A stretch of DNA of 64,000 bases from contig CM065299.1 in assembly GCA_032871835.1 (NCBI GenBank), forward strand, positions 45,768,706 to 45,832,705. The letters run 5' to 3'. Position numbers and translations under genes: made by a program. Positions 43,278 through 55,059 of this stretch are shown here, one piece after another (position 1 is the first letter of the stretch; each line of letters begins with the position of its first letter). The notes below the pieces were generated by a model. It saw only the letters and a program-made list of their open reading frames with translations, made no database searches and was not told where the DNA came from. This stretch comes from Dipteronia dyeriana (lineage: Eukaryota > Streptophyta > Magnoliopsida > Sapindales > Sapindaceae).

Positions 43278-45311
43278 ATGGTGGAAGGTGCCTCAAATAC
43301 TAGGCCATAATTACTTCATGGCACTAACTATGGGCATTGGAAATTAAGGATGAAAGCCTACATCCGCTCTATTGATGAAAGGGCTTTGTTGGTAGTGGAA
43401 GAAGGTTATAGTCCTCCTACCAAGGTTTTAGAGGATGGAACCATGATACTCAAGCCAAGGAGTGAATGGACAACAAATGAGTTTGAGGTTGCTAAATGGC
43501 ACCATCGTGTTATGAATGCCATCTTTGGAGGAATTGATAGGCATCAATTCTCCTACATTCAAAATATTGAATCCGTAAAGGAAGCTTGGGATACTCTCCA
43601 AGTTACTAATGAAGAAACCTTAGCGGTGAAGAAATCAAGGCTTCAAATGTTGGCATCACAATTTGAAGGTTTAAGTATGAGTTAGGAAGAAAAGTTTGAA
43701 GACTTCCAATTCCGACTTCTTAATATTGCTAACCAATGTCAAGAACTTGGAGTACCTATCTCAAAAGAGTGTTTAAATTGGAAAATCCTTAGGTCTCTTC
43801 CTAAGAGATTTAAATCAAAGGTGACGGCCATTGAGGAAAGCAAAGATATGGATAGTATGAATATCGATTAGTTGTGTGGGTCTCTCCAAACTTATGAGAT
43901 GTGCTTGAAGCCAAAGATCAAGAGTAAGGGAATCGCTCTCAATGCTATTGAGGAGGAGAGTGATGATGAAAATGAAGAAATGGCACTCTTGGTTAGAAGG
44001 TTCAAGAAGTTTCTAATGAAGAATGCCAAGTCTAAAGGCAAGTCTTCTAAGGAAAAAGGAGTCAAGAGAACATCATCTCCAAGGATTGTGAAGAATAGTC
44101 AAGCCATGAACAAGAAAGAGGTTCAATGCCATAATTGTCAAGGTTTTGGTCACTTTGCTTGTAAGTGCACCAAGAAGCCATCTAGGAAAGACAAGAAAGG
44201 CAAAGTGTTGGCGGCTACTTGGAGTGATGATAATTCTAGTGACAATGAGAGCTCTAGTAGTAAGTCTTCAAGTGATGAAGAGTTGGTGAGCAACTTTGTA
44301 GCTCTAACGGCTTCTCATTCTCCACTAGATGTTGGTAGTACAATATCTTTGAACAGGAACCTTGATACAAATCATGATGGAAGCTCTAGTTACATTCTTA
44401 CTAATCTTAAGTTGTCGAAAAAGATAGAAAAGCTTGAAGAAGATAGAGACAATGCTCAAAGAGAAGTAGTTGAAAAGGATGATTTGATCAAGAAACAACT
44501 AGATGAGTTTTGTGTTATTACTCGTAGACTTCTTGGTGAGAAAGGCGATATTATGAAGAAATTTAGAGAACTTGAAATGATAAAACTTGAGAAGGATAAT
44601 GTGATATCCTCTTTGAAGAAAAGAGAACAAGAATTGATGGAAGAGATAGACAAGGCTAAGGAGGCTATCAAGGACTTAGTGAATGATTCGGTTAATGTGC
44701 CTAGTGTTAGGAATCTTGTTAACTCTTATAGTGATGAAGACGACTTGGTAGTTGAAGAGGAGCTCTTGGAAGCATCACATCCTACACACTTTGATGAAGT
44801 TGTGATTGATAAGAAACCACACAAGAAGAGAAGATCAAAAGCTAAGAAGAAGTTGGCAAACAAGGTATCTTTGCAAACTCCTAGTGAAGCTAGTTCAACT
44901 CCAAAAGGCACAATATCATCTTTTATTCCAATTTTCCATTATTGCAACACAATAGGTCACATCAAGCCTAGGTGTTATAAATATATTGAAAAATGCAAAT
45001 TGGGAAATGAATCTAGGGATAACGAGATTAAACTTCAACTTGAACATGTTAAGGCCTTGAAAGTTGAAAAACATGATAATATTGCTAAGCATGAGAATAA
45101 GTTGTGGAGTAGAAATAATTATAATCTTGTTCAACTTAACAAAGCTTGTGTTTAAAATGTTAAGGAAGAGTGTGTTAATGATATTCTTGTTAATCAAGTC
45201 ATTGAAGGACTTTACTCTAGATTTAACATTGTTGTCAAGGATGATATTGGAAATATTTGTGTAGGTACACCCAAGAACAAGTGGTTCAAGGGTGAGTGCT
45301 CTTATCACTAA
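43278..45311 (+). pseudogene. Sirevirus-like gag of S2
   Basis: ATG at 43278 (MVEGASNTRP) about 90 bp after the PBS. Stops near 43308, 43682 and 43869 interrupt an otherwise continuous frame up to about 45153; the stretch 43872-45155 is open for 427 residues. UBN2 capsid words: LLHGTNYGHWKLRMKAYI, EAWDTLQVTNEETL, RSLPKRFKSKVTAIEESKD. Then a basic region, the knuckle CHNCQGFGHFACKC (CX2CX4HX4C), Ser/Asp-rich acidic tracts and a coiled coil (about 44410-44690). A second knuckle is degenerate: FHYCNTIGHIKPRC has Phe for the first Cys. A short indel near 45153 shifts the last part, which matches S3: VNDILVNQVIEGLYSR, CVGTPKNK, FKGECSYH, stop. That end resembles the W..DSGCSRH protease start in autonomous relatives. 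Confidence 0.87.
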
Positions 45312-46994
45312 AATAAGAAGCACATGTGAGATAGCTTTGAGGCTATATATCAATTGTGTTGAGAATTCTTGCTACTAGCTTTGAATACTCCATGTATTGA
45401 TATGAACTTGGTTATCTCACATCATGATCGTTATGATGGTCAAAATTTGTTGATTAACTTTGAAGAAGTTCTTTTGTTATATGTATTGATTGAGTTGAGA
45501 TATTATGCTTTTTATACTCTTGTTGTGAAACATCGTCAACTTGATGTCATGAGGACATTCAAGACAAGAGTGCTCATAAAAAGGGCGGATGTATGGTATT
45601 TGGTGAATATAATGTGCAAAAAGGTATCTCTATTCTCTAATGCATATTCTCTTAGATATTCATCTTTTGACTCAATTTTTTACATACATCACATAGCATG
45701 TCATATTACAGAATTTTGTATAGTATACATATAGTTCTCATTGACATTTGCTATTTTAGGATCTAATAGTGATATTGTTCACATTGATCCTAACTTTGAT
45801 GATTGTTTGTGTTTGGTATATTGAGTGGCATTAATTTTGAAAATATGAGCTTCATATTCTTTGAAAGCTACACATTAGAGAAGTAATGATCTTGAATAAG
45901 TCTCTACTTATTGCTCTTAGATCATGTGCTTATGAGCCATAAAATATTGGTTTTCTGAAATTGCACCTTGCTTCTCTTATAAGTTTTGCTAGTAGGTTGA
46001 GTTTACTAACATGTAAACATTGGATACACCATGAAGTTTTTGTGCTTAAGTACATTTAAAATGACCTATGGTTAGTATCCATTTTGCTTCGGCAATTACA
46101 TAGAACTCAACGAGCACCTTCATGGAAAGGGCTACACACATTGGTTGTGAAAGCTACCCAATGTTGGAAAGAGCTACACCATTGTGATGAGTGAAAGCCG
46201 TCATGAAGTGAATTTTTGTTATGAAAAAAAAGGAAAAATCAAAGAAGTGTTGAAATGAAATCATAAAAAAAATCTTTGATTCAAAGACTAAAAAGAAAAG
46301 GAGGAAGTCTCAAAAAGGAGTTTAGTTGAAAATCAAATGAGCTCGGGTTGAAAAACAGAAATGGGATGATGAGCCACATGTACACACACTCTCATGTGTT
46401 GAAATCTATTCTCTTAGAAGCAAAAAAATAATCCGGATGATAATCGGTTTGACTTTTTATGGAAAAAGCTTAAGATGAATAGTTGTTGGAAATTGTTTGC
46501 ATGTTGATTATCAAACTACTTCTTGATATATATTTGAAGCCTATCTCTCACACACACACATTGTTTATGAGTATGATGATATCTTTACAATTGTTGAAGA
46601 ATTATGAGAGAACTTGAAAAATCTTTGTGTATCTTTCTTAGCATATGAAGCTTATTTTGTTGATATTTCTTCAAATTGCTTGAATGTGTGATTGTATGAA
46701 CATCTTTGTGAACCTTATGCTATCATGAATTTTAGTTATAGAATTTATCAATGGGGAGCATTATATCCTAGACATTGTTCTCTTTTATGATATGTTCACA
46801 TGCTTCATTTTGTTACATGTTGGCATATTTTGACTTAATGATACTTGTAAGATATTACTCACTATCTTTGTCTTGCATGATGATTCATTCTTTAGTCATA
46901 TGTCATTGTGTTTTTATATTTGTGACTAATATGCTTGTTTTGTCTTTCACTCACTTTTGTTGTATGTATATAGCATCTTATTTCACAAGAACAA
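45312..46994 (+). mobile_element. Pol-less spacer of S2
   Basis: 1.7 kb without integrase, RT or RNase H motifs in any frame. It is collinear with 62940-64000 in S3, so it is a family feature. A-rich stretches occur at 46216-46330. ORFs 45369-45734 and 46775-47008 are open but have no domain, and the S3 equivalent of the first is broken. It may be former env-like or untranslated sequence. Confidence 0.6.
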
Positions 46995-48054
46995 ATGGGA
47001 AGAACTAAGGTTACAGGAAGTGGAAATCAATCGAATCCCATTGTGAAAGCCAAGTCTACCTCAAAGGGATCCAAAGCTTTAAGGTCAAAGGATTTAGGGA
47101 TCTTTGCAACTAAAAAGATATTTCAAGAGAGGCATTAAATTAGGTAAATGTAAAGATTCTTATGTTCTTAAATGCATTAAGGATAGACATTGGGAATCTT
47201 GGGTGAGCATGCTAGGAATAGTGATTGACACTATTGTTAGAGAATTTTATCATGAATATAGAGAGAATGCCACATTATTGGATGCTTTGATAGAGATTAG
47301 GAGTGTTGTGTTTAGAGTTAACCAGGTAAACATTAACAAGTTTCTTGGGCTATCTAGTGATATTGATTCAAACTTTTTAGATGTTGATATCATTGAGAAT
47401 CTTAATATCATGGGTAGAACTCTATGTGACAATGCTTTTTTTAAGTGGAAAGGTAGAGCATATATTAGTCAACTTGAGTTAACTAAGGCAAGTGCATTTT
47501 GGCATCTTTTCATTTGCACAAATACTATTGGATCTTCGAATTCAACCGAGTTGAATAAAGACATGATCAAAATAGCATATGCCTTGGTGACTAATCAACC
47601 TACAAACCTTAGGGATTTGTTTATGTTTTATTTGGATAATGCGGCTTTCTCAACTAGAGGAGAAAAGAAGCTTGAATTGCCGGGGTTTATAACTTCTTTG
47701 TGTTTAGCTCGTGGTGTTCAAAGTAGTGGAGATGATATGTTGGTACAACCCTTGGAAAAGTATAGTGATAAACGTGTGTCATACATGTCATATAAGGATA
47801 AGGGTAAGACATGTGATACTTTTGGACTATCTAGTAGTTCACAAGTTGATTGTCAAGTGACTAGCATAAACATTCTTCCGGATTGGGCTTTACATTTGAA
47901 GAAGAAGGTTGATAAGCTTAGCGCTATAGTTGAAAAACAAGATGCTATGATAAAAGAGTTGGAGGAGTGTATTGCATCGAGTTCAAGACCACCTCTCAAG
48001 CGTTATGTTAGGTCAACTACACACACATCTTTCTTTGGTGGATCTAGTAGCTAG
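46995..48054 (+). pseudogene. PF20167-like 'putative plant transposon protein' ORF
   Basis: ATG at 46995 (MGRTKVTGSGNQSN, basic, Ser/Lys-rich) is followed by one frame change near 47105-47130, after which about 310 residues are open to the stop at 48054. Core features: RGIKLGKCKD, KDRHWESWVSML, IVREFYHEYRENATLLDAL, VVFRVNQVNINKFLGLSSD, ASAFWHLFICTNTIGSSNS, MIKIAYALVTNQPTNLRDLF and LELPGFITSLCLARGV. This order (W..l, VREFY, V.FS...IN.FLGL, W..FI..N..P..., yallt...in, fP.lIt.LC...GV) is that of the plant transposon-associated domain PF20167. A coiled coil (LHLKKKVDKLSAIVEKQDAM) and a Ser-rich tail follow. It sits where Sireviruses may carry an env-like ORF. Role unknown. The family match is from memory, and the frame break makes the present copy probably inactive. 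Confidence 0.72.
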
Positions 48055-48508
48055 TATTTGAGTCTCATGGTATGTTTCTTACCTTTTGGCATCATTTCAT
48101 GTCAAAAAAGGGGAGAAAGAGTTGTTATGAATTGCTAGTTACTTACTTTCCTTTTTATGTTGTTTTTGTGAACTTTTGAAATTTAAATGGCTTGTAATAA
48201 TTAGTCTTATGATTTGGTTAAGAATTCTTGTATTTGGCATGTATTGAGGGGGAGACACATGTATTTGTGAACTTAATTATATATTCCTATCCATATTGTA
48301 TGTTGCCATTTGTTGTTTTTCTCTTGTATATGCATTGTACTTTGAGATGATTTGTAGGTTGCTTCAAGAGAAGATCAAGATGAAGTTCAAGAGTTGGTGA
48401 AGATTAGTTATAGGAATCTTACTCATTGGAATGTGAGGGAGTGATTTTGTGACCTATCTTCATGTTTATATTTGTAGTAAATGTATAGGTGTTTTGACAT
48501 GGAATTTG
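48055..48508 (+). mobile_element. 3' untranslated region of S2
   Basis: Contains extra PPT-like runs (AAAAAAGGGGAGAAAGAG at about 48103, TTGAGGGGGAGACACATG at about 48244). Multiple PPTs before the 3' LTR are a Sirevirus trait. Confidence 0.6.
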
Positions 48509-48522
48509 CCAAAGGGGGAGAT
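48509..48522 (+). other. Polypurine tract of S2
   Basis: GCCAAAGGGGGAGAT directly before TGTTAGGTTTT. Confidence 0.87.
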
Positions 48523-49312
48523 TGTTAGGTTTTAGTTTGTGTTGGCATTAATTCCATATCAAAATAATGTTTACTTGTAATGATTTAGTTGTTAAGATTC
48601 ATGTTGATTCAAGCTTCAAGGAAGAAGAAACAACAAGTCAAAGCAAGTTCTAAGTCTTTAAGAGAAAGAATGCAATATGGTTCTACAAAGGTTACTAAGA
48701 CCTTATCTTTCTCTTACAAGGCTTATGCACATACACACATATCATACATTTGTGTCCCTACATCATTGTGCACCATTATAGGCACACACATACAATTCAT
48801 TCATATGTGTCCCTGAATCGTTGTGCACCATGTATAACACATTCACACACTTAATGATGAATGCTCATGCATTGGTATGAAAATAACATGTTTTGGAATA
48901 TGCATGATTGGAAACTATCTCTATGTAGTTTGCATTCTAGTGTGAATTGTGTTTGTGTGTGTATAAGTTTGTATAACATGGATATTGAACTTAGACTTAG
49001 TCTTAAATCATTCTTGATTGAGTTCCAGTCATTTCGGTTACTCATACTATTGATTTCAAGTTCTAAGTCAAAAGATACTATACTTTCAACTCATGTTTCA
49101 TACATTGTCTTTGTCTTCATATGTCAAGTCGAATTATTATTTTATGGGTTGAGTATCTTATATTTCCATATCCGTGTGAGAGTTATGGTTCATAATCCGC
49201 AAACGGATTTGAATTCCGAGTTTGGAGGCCGGAGAACGGTCGAAGAACACGAAGGAAGGTCGAAGGAGAAAGAAGCGAGCAAGGCACTTCTTTCCCGAGA
49301 TGGCGCGTGGCC

Positions 49313-49346
49313 ATCTCGGGGCAGAAGGCTTGCTGCCCGGAGATGC
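49313..49346. promoter_or_regulatory. GC-rich hairpin upstream of TATA in S2 LTR
   Basis: Arms CATCTCGGGGCAG and CTGCCCGGAGATG (13 bp, one mismatch) around AAGGCTTG, 85 bp before TATAAA at 49431. In S3 the same hairpin (61245-61278) is perfect and one pair has changed on both sides (G-C to A-T). Likely a promoter-proximal structure. Confidence 0.6.
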
Positions 49347-49430
49347 CCACGTGCCATCTCGGGCAGCAAGCTTGCTTGGCTTCTTCTTGCCCCTCTTGGT
49401 CATTTAACATGTCCAAGTCTCCCACTCATT

Positions 49431-49436
49431 TATAAA
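49431..49436 (+). promoter_or_regulatory. TATA box of S2 LTR
   Basis: TATAAA in ACTCATTTATAAACTC, followed by a pyrimidine-rich CTCTTTCCATCTCAC and AAGAAGAAATTTAAA, conserved in S3 and S4 at the same spacing. Confidence 0.55.
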
Positions 49437-50374
49437 CTCTTTCCATCTCACATTTCATTCGAAGAAGAAATTTAAATCAAGTGTGCAGAAATTGTTTCTC
49501 TAAATTTTATCACCTTCCAAACACCATAACTTCGTCATTTGAACTCAGCTTTGAGTGATTCAAAGTTGAGAGTGTTCATCTATTCATCCTTCATCTTTTC
49601 TCTGAAGGTTTGAGTTAATTTTGCAGCTTTTTTGTGTGTCTAATCATACAAAAACGAGACTGCACCTAAATCAACTAAGGTATTGATTTTCTCTCAAAGT
49701 TTTCTTATAAAACTTGGTCAATTGCCTTGGGTTTTCTTCTTCTACATATATTTGTATATTGTGAATGTTTTGATTTGAGTTTTGAACTCTTTCAAATCTA
49801 GGTTGAGTTTCAATTAAAATCATTCATGTTGAGTTAGGTTTTGATTTTGACTATGTTATCACATGTTTGGGATTGTATTGTGCTAGCTTTGATTCTAGGA
49901 CTATTTGATGATCTTTGATTGATTGATTTTAAGAAAAATAGTTCCACACATGTATTAAGCTCCCTTGGCCGAAATTCTCACATAATACATGTGTTTATGT
50001 TCTTTTGAGCTATTCATGTGTTTTGGTTGAATCTATGATTAGGAATATGCTCTAGAACTTTAGCTTAAATCTAATTGACATTGTCATATGATTTTAGCAT
50101 GTTTTTGGTTTGTGTGATTTAAACTTGTTCTTGTGATTTATTGATCATATCTTGTGATTCAAGTTTAGATTTATGCATGTATCTAGGTTGTGATTATTGT
50201 TGAACATATCTTACATGATCTAGATTGTTTATACATGCATGATTAACTAGACTATTTGTGATTTGTGCATTCATGCTCATGTCTAGTATTTTCCATAGGA
50301 TGTGTTGATCATAACATTCTATGTTGTGTGCTTGTTTGCGTTTTGCATTCATGATCACCTAGATACCTTGTGAA

Positions 50375-50675
50375 AAGGATTTCTTGACAATAGGTGTAAG
50401 ACCTATGGTGTTGAGCAAGAAGTCTTGGCAATAGGTGTGAAGCCTTGGATTATCAAGCAAGGAAGTCTTGGCTAGAGGTGTGAAGCCTTGGATAGTCGAG
50501 CAAGAAGTCTTGCCTAGAGTTGGGAGAACTCGGATAGGGGAGCAAGGAAGTCTTGACTAGATTCGTGAGGACTTAGTTGAGCAAGAAGTCATGCCTTGGG
50601 TCATGAGGATCCGGATAAGGTGAGCAAGGAAGTCTTGACAAGAGGTGTGAAGCCTCAGATTGTTGAGCATAGGGC
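50375..50675 (+). repeat. Minisatellite in S2 3' LTR
   Basis: Seven or so imperfect 40-45 bp units with GTCTTG(G/A)C, AGGTGTGAAGCCTTGGAT and GAGCAAG cores, collinear with 42420-42720. Confidence 0.75.
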
Positions 50676-51130
50676 GACAACTTCTAAAGTAGGGTATGAG
50701 AGTAGTTTCTAGGTGAAGAGGTCACTTGAGAGATTGTACTTGTCTTATCTACTAGTGGATTTTGTTTGCCGGTGGTTGCTAGCCCATGGATGTTTCCTCT
50801 TTGGAGGTTTACCACGTTATATCTTGTGTCAACTTTTCTCTATCCTTATCTCTCTAATATTTGTGTTGTGGATATAACTTTTTATGTATGTTGACTTCCT
50901 TTCTATAAAATAGATTGTGTATGTGTTACAGTTACTTGTTTGTATCACACTTTACTTGTGTGTTTATATATTGATTAATTGTCTTTAATTAATATATATA
51001 TATTGTGATACAAGGAATCTAGAGGGACACACTTTTGTTTGTTTCTAAAGGAGTCGAAAAAGGTATCTAACCTATTCACCCCCCTCCCCTCAACGTTAGC
51101 CTTGAACATTTAACCGTTGTTGTATTTTCA

Positions 51131-51921
51131 ATTTTTAAATTGACCGAGGGAGAAACCTTAGCAGAAGGCTTGCTGTGTTGTCTAAGGACTGTAGACCTCA
51201 TCATTGTTGGGCAGTGATCGATAGAAGGGATTAAAGGGTTAGTAGAAAGAGGTTGAAACTCAAGACACATAGATGAACAGTGAACGTTATGAGCTATGGG
51301 TTGGATATGAGGAATAAAAATGACTTCATAGTAAAGATTAAGTCCTGTCAGCATTTTCCTTTTCCTTAACCTCATTAGCACGAACCAATAATTCAACAAA
51401 ACGATGACGAGTATTGAGATCTACAAGGACTAACCTGGTTGCTTTGAGATGATGAAAATGTGCGAACATCGATTTTAGCAGAACTGAGAATGTGTACAGT
51501 AAAGAATTTTGAAGAACGATTCAAAAAAAGAGTAAACGAATGAGCTAGGGTTAGGATTTTGAACGAGAGAGGTTAAAGAAGAAGTCCATGATATGGAAGA
51601 CAAAATGTTTTAAAATTTTTATAGATGGAACTAGCATAATCCTACGTGTGGAAAAATGCACATGAGGCTGGGGGTTGGTGCATGAAACCCGAAAATTTCT
51701 CTTCATATGCCAATTTGTAATCAGATCGTTGTCGCTTGAAAGGGCCAAACGGGTTGCCACAAATCTAGTGATCAAATCATGTCAATTAACCTTATCGAAT
51801 GTTGTGGTTAGGAGTAAATGCTTAGCTCATAAACACAAAATTAACATTAGTAGGCTAAAGGACAAGAATGAAAACATAATTAAATATCTCTCACCGATCA
51901 AGTCTTTCTTGAGAGTAGGAC
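51131..51921 (-). pseudogene. Probable Gypsy antisense ORF tail
   Basis: On the minus strand, 51490-51350 reads AHFHHLKATRLVLVDLNTRH and FVELLVRANEVKEKEN before a stop. The helical, charged end is similar in character to C-termini of Tat antisense ORFs. About 2.8 kb to the right (after the solo LTR) a Gypsy PPT and LTR follow on the plus strand, the same layout as 3687-5434. No named domain recognised. Confidence 0.35.
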
Positions 51922-54167
51922 TGAAAATACAAACATGGTTAATTTGCCTAAAGCTAACCTAGAGGGGGTGAATAGGGTTTCATACCTCTTTTCAAACCCT
52001 TGAAATAAAGATAAGTTTGTCTCTCTAAATAACTTGTATCACAATTTACTAAGCAAACATAAGCACTTATAGATTAATGAAAGATATGCTTAGTTAAGCA
52101 AAGTCAACATAGTCTATAATTCATATGTGAAGAGGTTTCACTTTATATATAAGCTATTAAGCACTTGCATTCTTTTGTAAAAACTTTGTTCATAAAAGAA
52201 TATAAAACACTAAAGTTCCAAACAAGATATTCAACAAAGCAAATACAAATATCAAAGAGATATGAATAGAGAAATTGAACACATGATTTTTATGTGGTAA
52301 AACGTCCTAACAGGAAATATCCACAGGCTGATACCACAACCACTAGCAAAACAACTTTCACTAGTAAGATAAAAGTACACCCTCATAAGTGACCAATCCA
52401 CATGATACACTCTCTATTGGATATCCCTTCTAACCTACCCTTATGAAAGAATTGCCTACACTCTAACCATTTCACATCACATGCCACTAGAGAGTAACCC
52501 CCAAACCATCGCAATCTACATGCCACTAGAAAGATTTCCTTGATTACTTTCTAACCAGAGCACTTCGCATGCCACTAGAGAGCATCAACTCCCCAACCAT
52601 AACAATCCACATGCCACTAGGAAGATTTCCTTGCTCAATATGAAGCTTCACACACCAAATGAGACTTTCTACCATTTGCAAGGCAACCGATCTAAGTGAA
52701 ATGCAGGTGAAGCAAACACATGCAACATAGAATATGTGATCAATATATCCTATAGAAACTAGAAGTAAACAATGAATTCACAGATTTTGATTTTCTAGTT
52801 TACAAATCTAAAACAATGCATTCATACAAATGATGCATGTACATATGAAATGTATGGATTAAGTACATTTCATGATGAACTATACTTAATCATAAAAAAT
52901 CATAAGACAAGTTTATCTAGATCTTATAATATGAACAAACAACTTAGAGTATGTGAAAAACCTAATGCACACAAACAATCTAGATTTTGTTCAAACAACT
53001 AACATTATTGGAAACAATTAATATGTTCGATATAAATCTCTAGCAATCAAATAAAGCATATATTCACAAGACAATCAATTAAGCTCTTTTAGGCTCTAAA
53101 TATATAAACAAATGTGCTATACCTACAAATACTCAATTACGAATATCTATCTTCAAATAAAGGCTATCAATCATCAAAATAAGATCAATCAACAAACAAA
53201 TAGCCATAGATTAAAAGCTAGCACATTACAACTCTCAAGCATGTGAAACATAGGTTTTAAGAAAACCTAACTCAACATACAAGTCTATTTAAGCTCAAAC
53301 CAGCTTTATTAGAGTCTTTAACTCTAATCAATGATTATACATCAAACATACACATATAGAAGAAGAAAATCCAAGGTAATTGAAGACTTGAAGAACAAAA
53401 AACTCAAGAGAGAAATCAATACCTTTCAAAAATGTACAATTTCGGTTTTAAGAGAAGATATACCAGAAATTTTGATCAAATGACCTCAAACGCTTTGGAT
53501 ATTATTGAGGACTTGTAGAAATAGATTCTGAAACTTGAATCGCTCAAAACGGAGTTCAAATGACTAATATATGATGTTTGGAAGATTAGAAAGTTTGAGA
53601 GTAAATTTCTGCACAAGTTTTTTAATCTTCTTCTTATAATGAAATATGGGAGGGAAAAGGATATTTAAATGACCACCAATGAGGGGTTACCACCTCTTCT
53701 TCCTATGAAGGCACGTGACCTCCATAGGGGCAGAGGGCACTCCTTCTCGTGCAGGCCACGTGCCTCCATGGGGAAGGGGTGCAAGGCACTTCCTTTTCCC
53801 TTACGCAACCCTTGCGTTCTTCGACCGTTCTCTGGCCTTTGAACTCCAATTTTGAATCCACTATTGGATTAAAAACCATGACTCCCTCACACACATGGAC
53901 ATCAATAAAACATTCATAAAAGATATGGAAATCAACTCGATACTCTAGAAATTAAACCATGTAAGATAGATGTACGATTTGAAAATCAACTAGATATATG
54001 TTTGATTTGCAATAAAGCTTGTTCCTCTTGTATCCACCACTTTGTTTGAAAAGTTGTCTAATTTCATTAAAGCTTGATAAAAAATCAATCATAGACAACT
54101 AATCAATACAAAGGAAAGTATCGTGTTGATATAGAACTATGTCAAAATAAGACATAAAAAATTAACA
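51922..54167 (-). repeat. Solo LTR, Sirevirus-like
   Basis: 2246 bp on the minus strand, TGTTAATTTTTTATG...GTATTTTCA. It contains the S-type landmarks in order: start with TTCTATATCAA, GC-rich block (53690-53800), AAGAAG...GTGCAGAAATTT, CCACTAG-type minisatellite (52440-52640), TTTCCTGTTAGGACGTTTTACC box and ATTCACCCCCTCTAGG end. No primer site or PPT flanks it, so it is a solo LTR. Flanks AGGAC and ATGAT do not match as a TSD. Confidence 0.8.
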
Positions 54168-54204
54168 ATGATAAGATGCTCGGTTCAAATATTTAAGAGG
54201 GTAT
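54168..54204 (+). other. Gypsy polypurine tract region
   Basis: AAATATTTAAGAGGGTATT (to 54204) precedes a TGTTATTGG LTR start, closely like 5022-5041. Confidence 0.55.
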
Positions 54205-55055
54205 TGTTATTGGTAAAATCTAGAGAGCTAATAGATCAACATGATTAATATAAAATACGGTGATTAGATATGTCGCGTCATTAAAAGTTAGCAAAGGCCA
54301 ACCCAAATGACCAATAGATGATCTCAAGAAACGGTCAGGTTTACCCAGGTGACTGGGTGAAGATAAATCAATCAAAGTAACTAGATCGATTGAGCGAGGA
54401 TAACCCGATCGAGGTAACCAAACCAATCGGGTGAAGATAACTCGACCAGGGTAGCCATATTGATTGGGTAAAGGTGGTTTAATCATGTTTAACTACCTGA
54501 TTGGACCAAAGAATCCAGTCGTGTTCAATAAACTGATCGGGGTGAATGAGATATGGTCAGGTTATATAGTAGGTCAATTAAGTTACATATGGAAGATATT
54601 AAATCTAGGATAACCACAACTCAAGTACATAGAGAAAGAGACTTATTCAAATACGGAAACAAATTTCCTTATTAATACTAGAGTCCAAAAGAAGATAATG
54701 ACGACTCCAACATGCTAGAGTCTTGCTTAACTTCTTCAACTTTCCTTACATGTACATTAAGAATTAGGGTTCTATGTATGTACAAATAGACCTTTAAATA
54801 TCATTGTACAAGGTTATGAAAAATGTCACGAAAGAGTGTAAGAGAGATTGAATGTGTGTTTCTTTTTTACATAGTGCAATCCTTCTCTTGCTGTATTTGA
54901 CAACTATGGTTTTTTCCCATCTTGGTTTTTGCAAGTAAAACTTCATGTTTTGTATGTTCAATTCATTACTTTGCTTTTCAATTTAATTATTGATCTTTAT
55001 CAACTTGTTAGGCATATGGTAAATTTTAAGTAATCCAAAAATCACCGTCAGCAGG
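54205..55055 (+). repeat. Tat-like Gypsy LTR fragment
   Basis: Begins TGTTATTGGTAAAATC after the PPT. Includes a degenerate tandem array at 54340-54480, unit about 38 bp, built on GATCGAGGTAACCAA and ATCGGGTGAAGATAAC words, which creates a spurious minus-strand ORF (54220-54486). The 3' end is undefined. Confidence 0.5.
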
Positions 55056-55059
55056 GTTG

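Larger units (their letters stand above)
41571..51130 (+). mobile_element. S2: Sirevirus-like element with gag and PF20167-like ORF, no pol
   Basis: 9.6 kb: 5' LTR (5'-truncated, 41571-43172), Met-tRNA primer site, gag (43278-45311), 1.7 kb spacer without pol motifs, a second ORF (46995-48054), PPT and a complete 2608-bp 3' LTR (48523-51130). The shared parts of the two LTRs look about 90-95% alike by eye. S3 (60454-64000) carries the same gag end and spacer, so the pol-less organisation belongs to a family. It would need enzymes supplied by an autonomous Sirevirus. Confidence 0.88.
48523..51130 (+). repeat. 3' LTR of S2, full length
   Basis: 2608 bp, TGTTAGGTTTT...GTATTTTCA. Landmarks: tandem TGTGTCCCT.CATC.TTGTGCACC units (48757-48838), GC-rich hairpin block (49255-49390), TATAAA (49431), minisatellite (50375-50675), TTTCCTCTTTGGAGGTTTACC box and a C-rich end. 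The right flank is unrelated DNA; the left flank of the element is truncated, so no TSD can be tested. Confidence 0.9.

Noticed and set aside
49158..49475. Several overlapping ORFs on both strands around the GC-rich block
   Set aside because: Open frames come from the GC-rich palindromic island of the S2 LTR; the S3 equivalents differ.
54220..54486. 88-codon minus-strand ORF with repeated YPGR/LPRSGYP-like words
   Set aside because: The product of a degenerate 38-bp tandem array inside an LTR, not a protein repeat.
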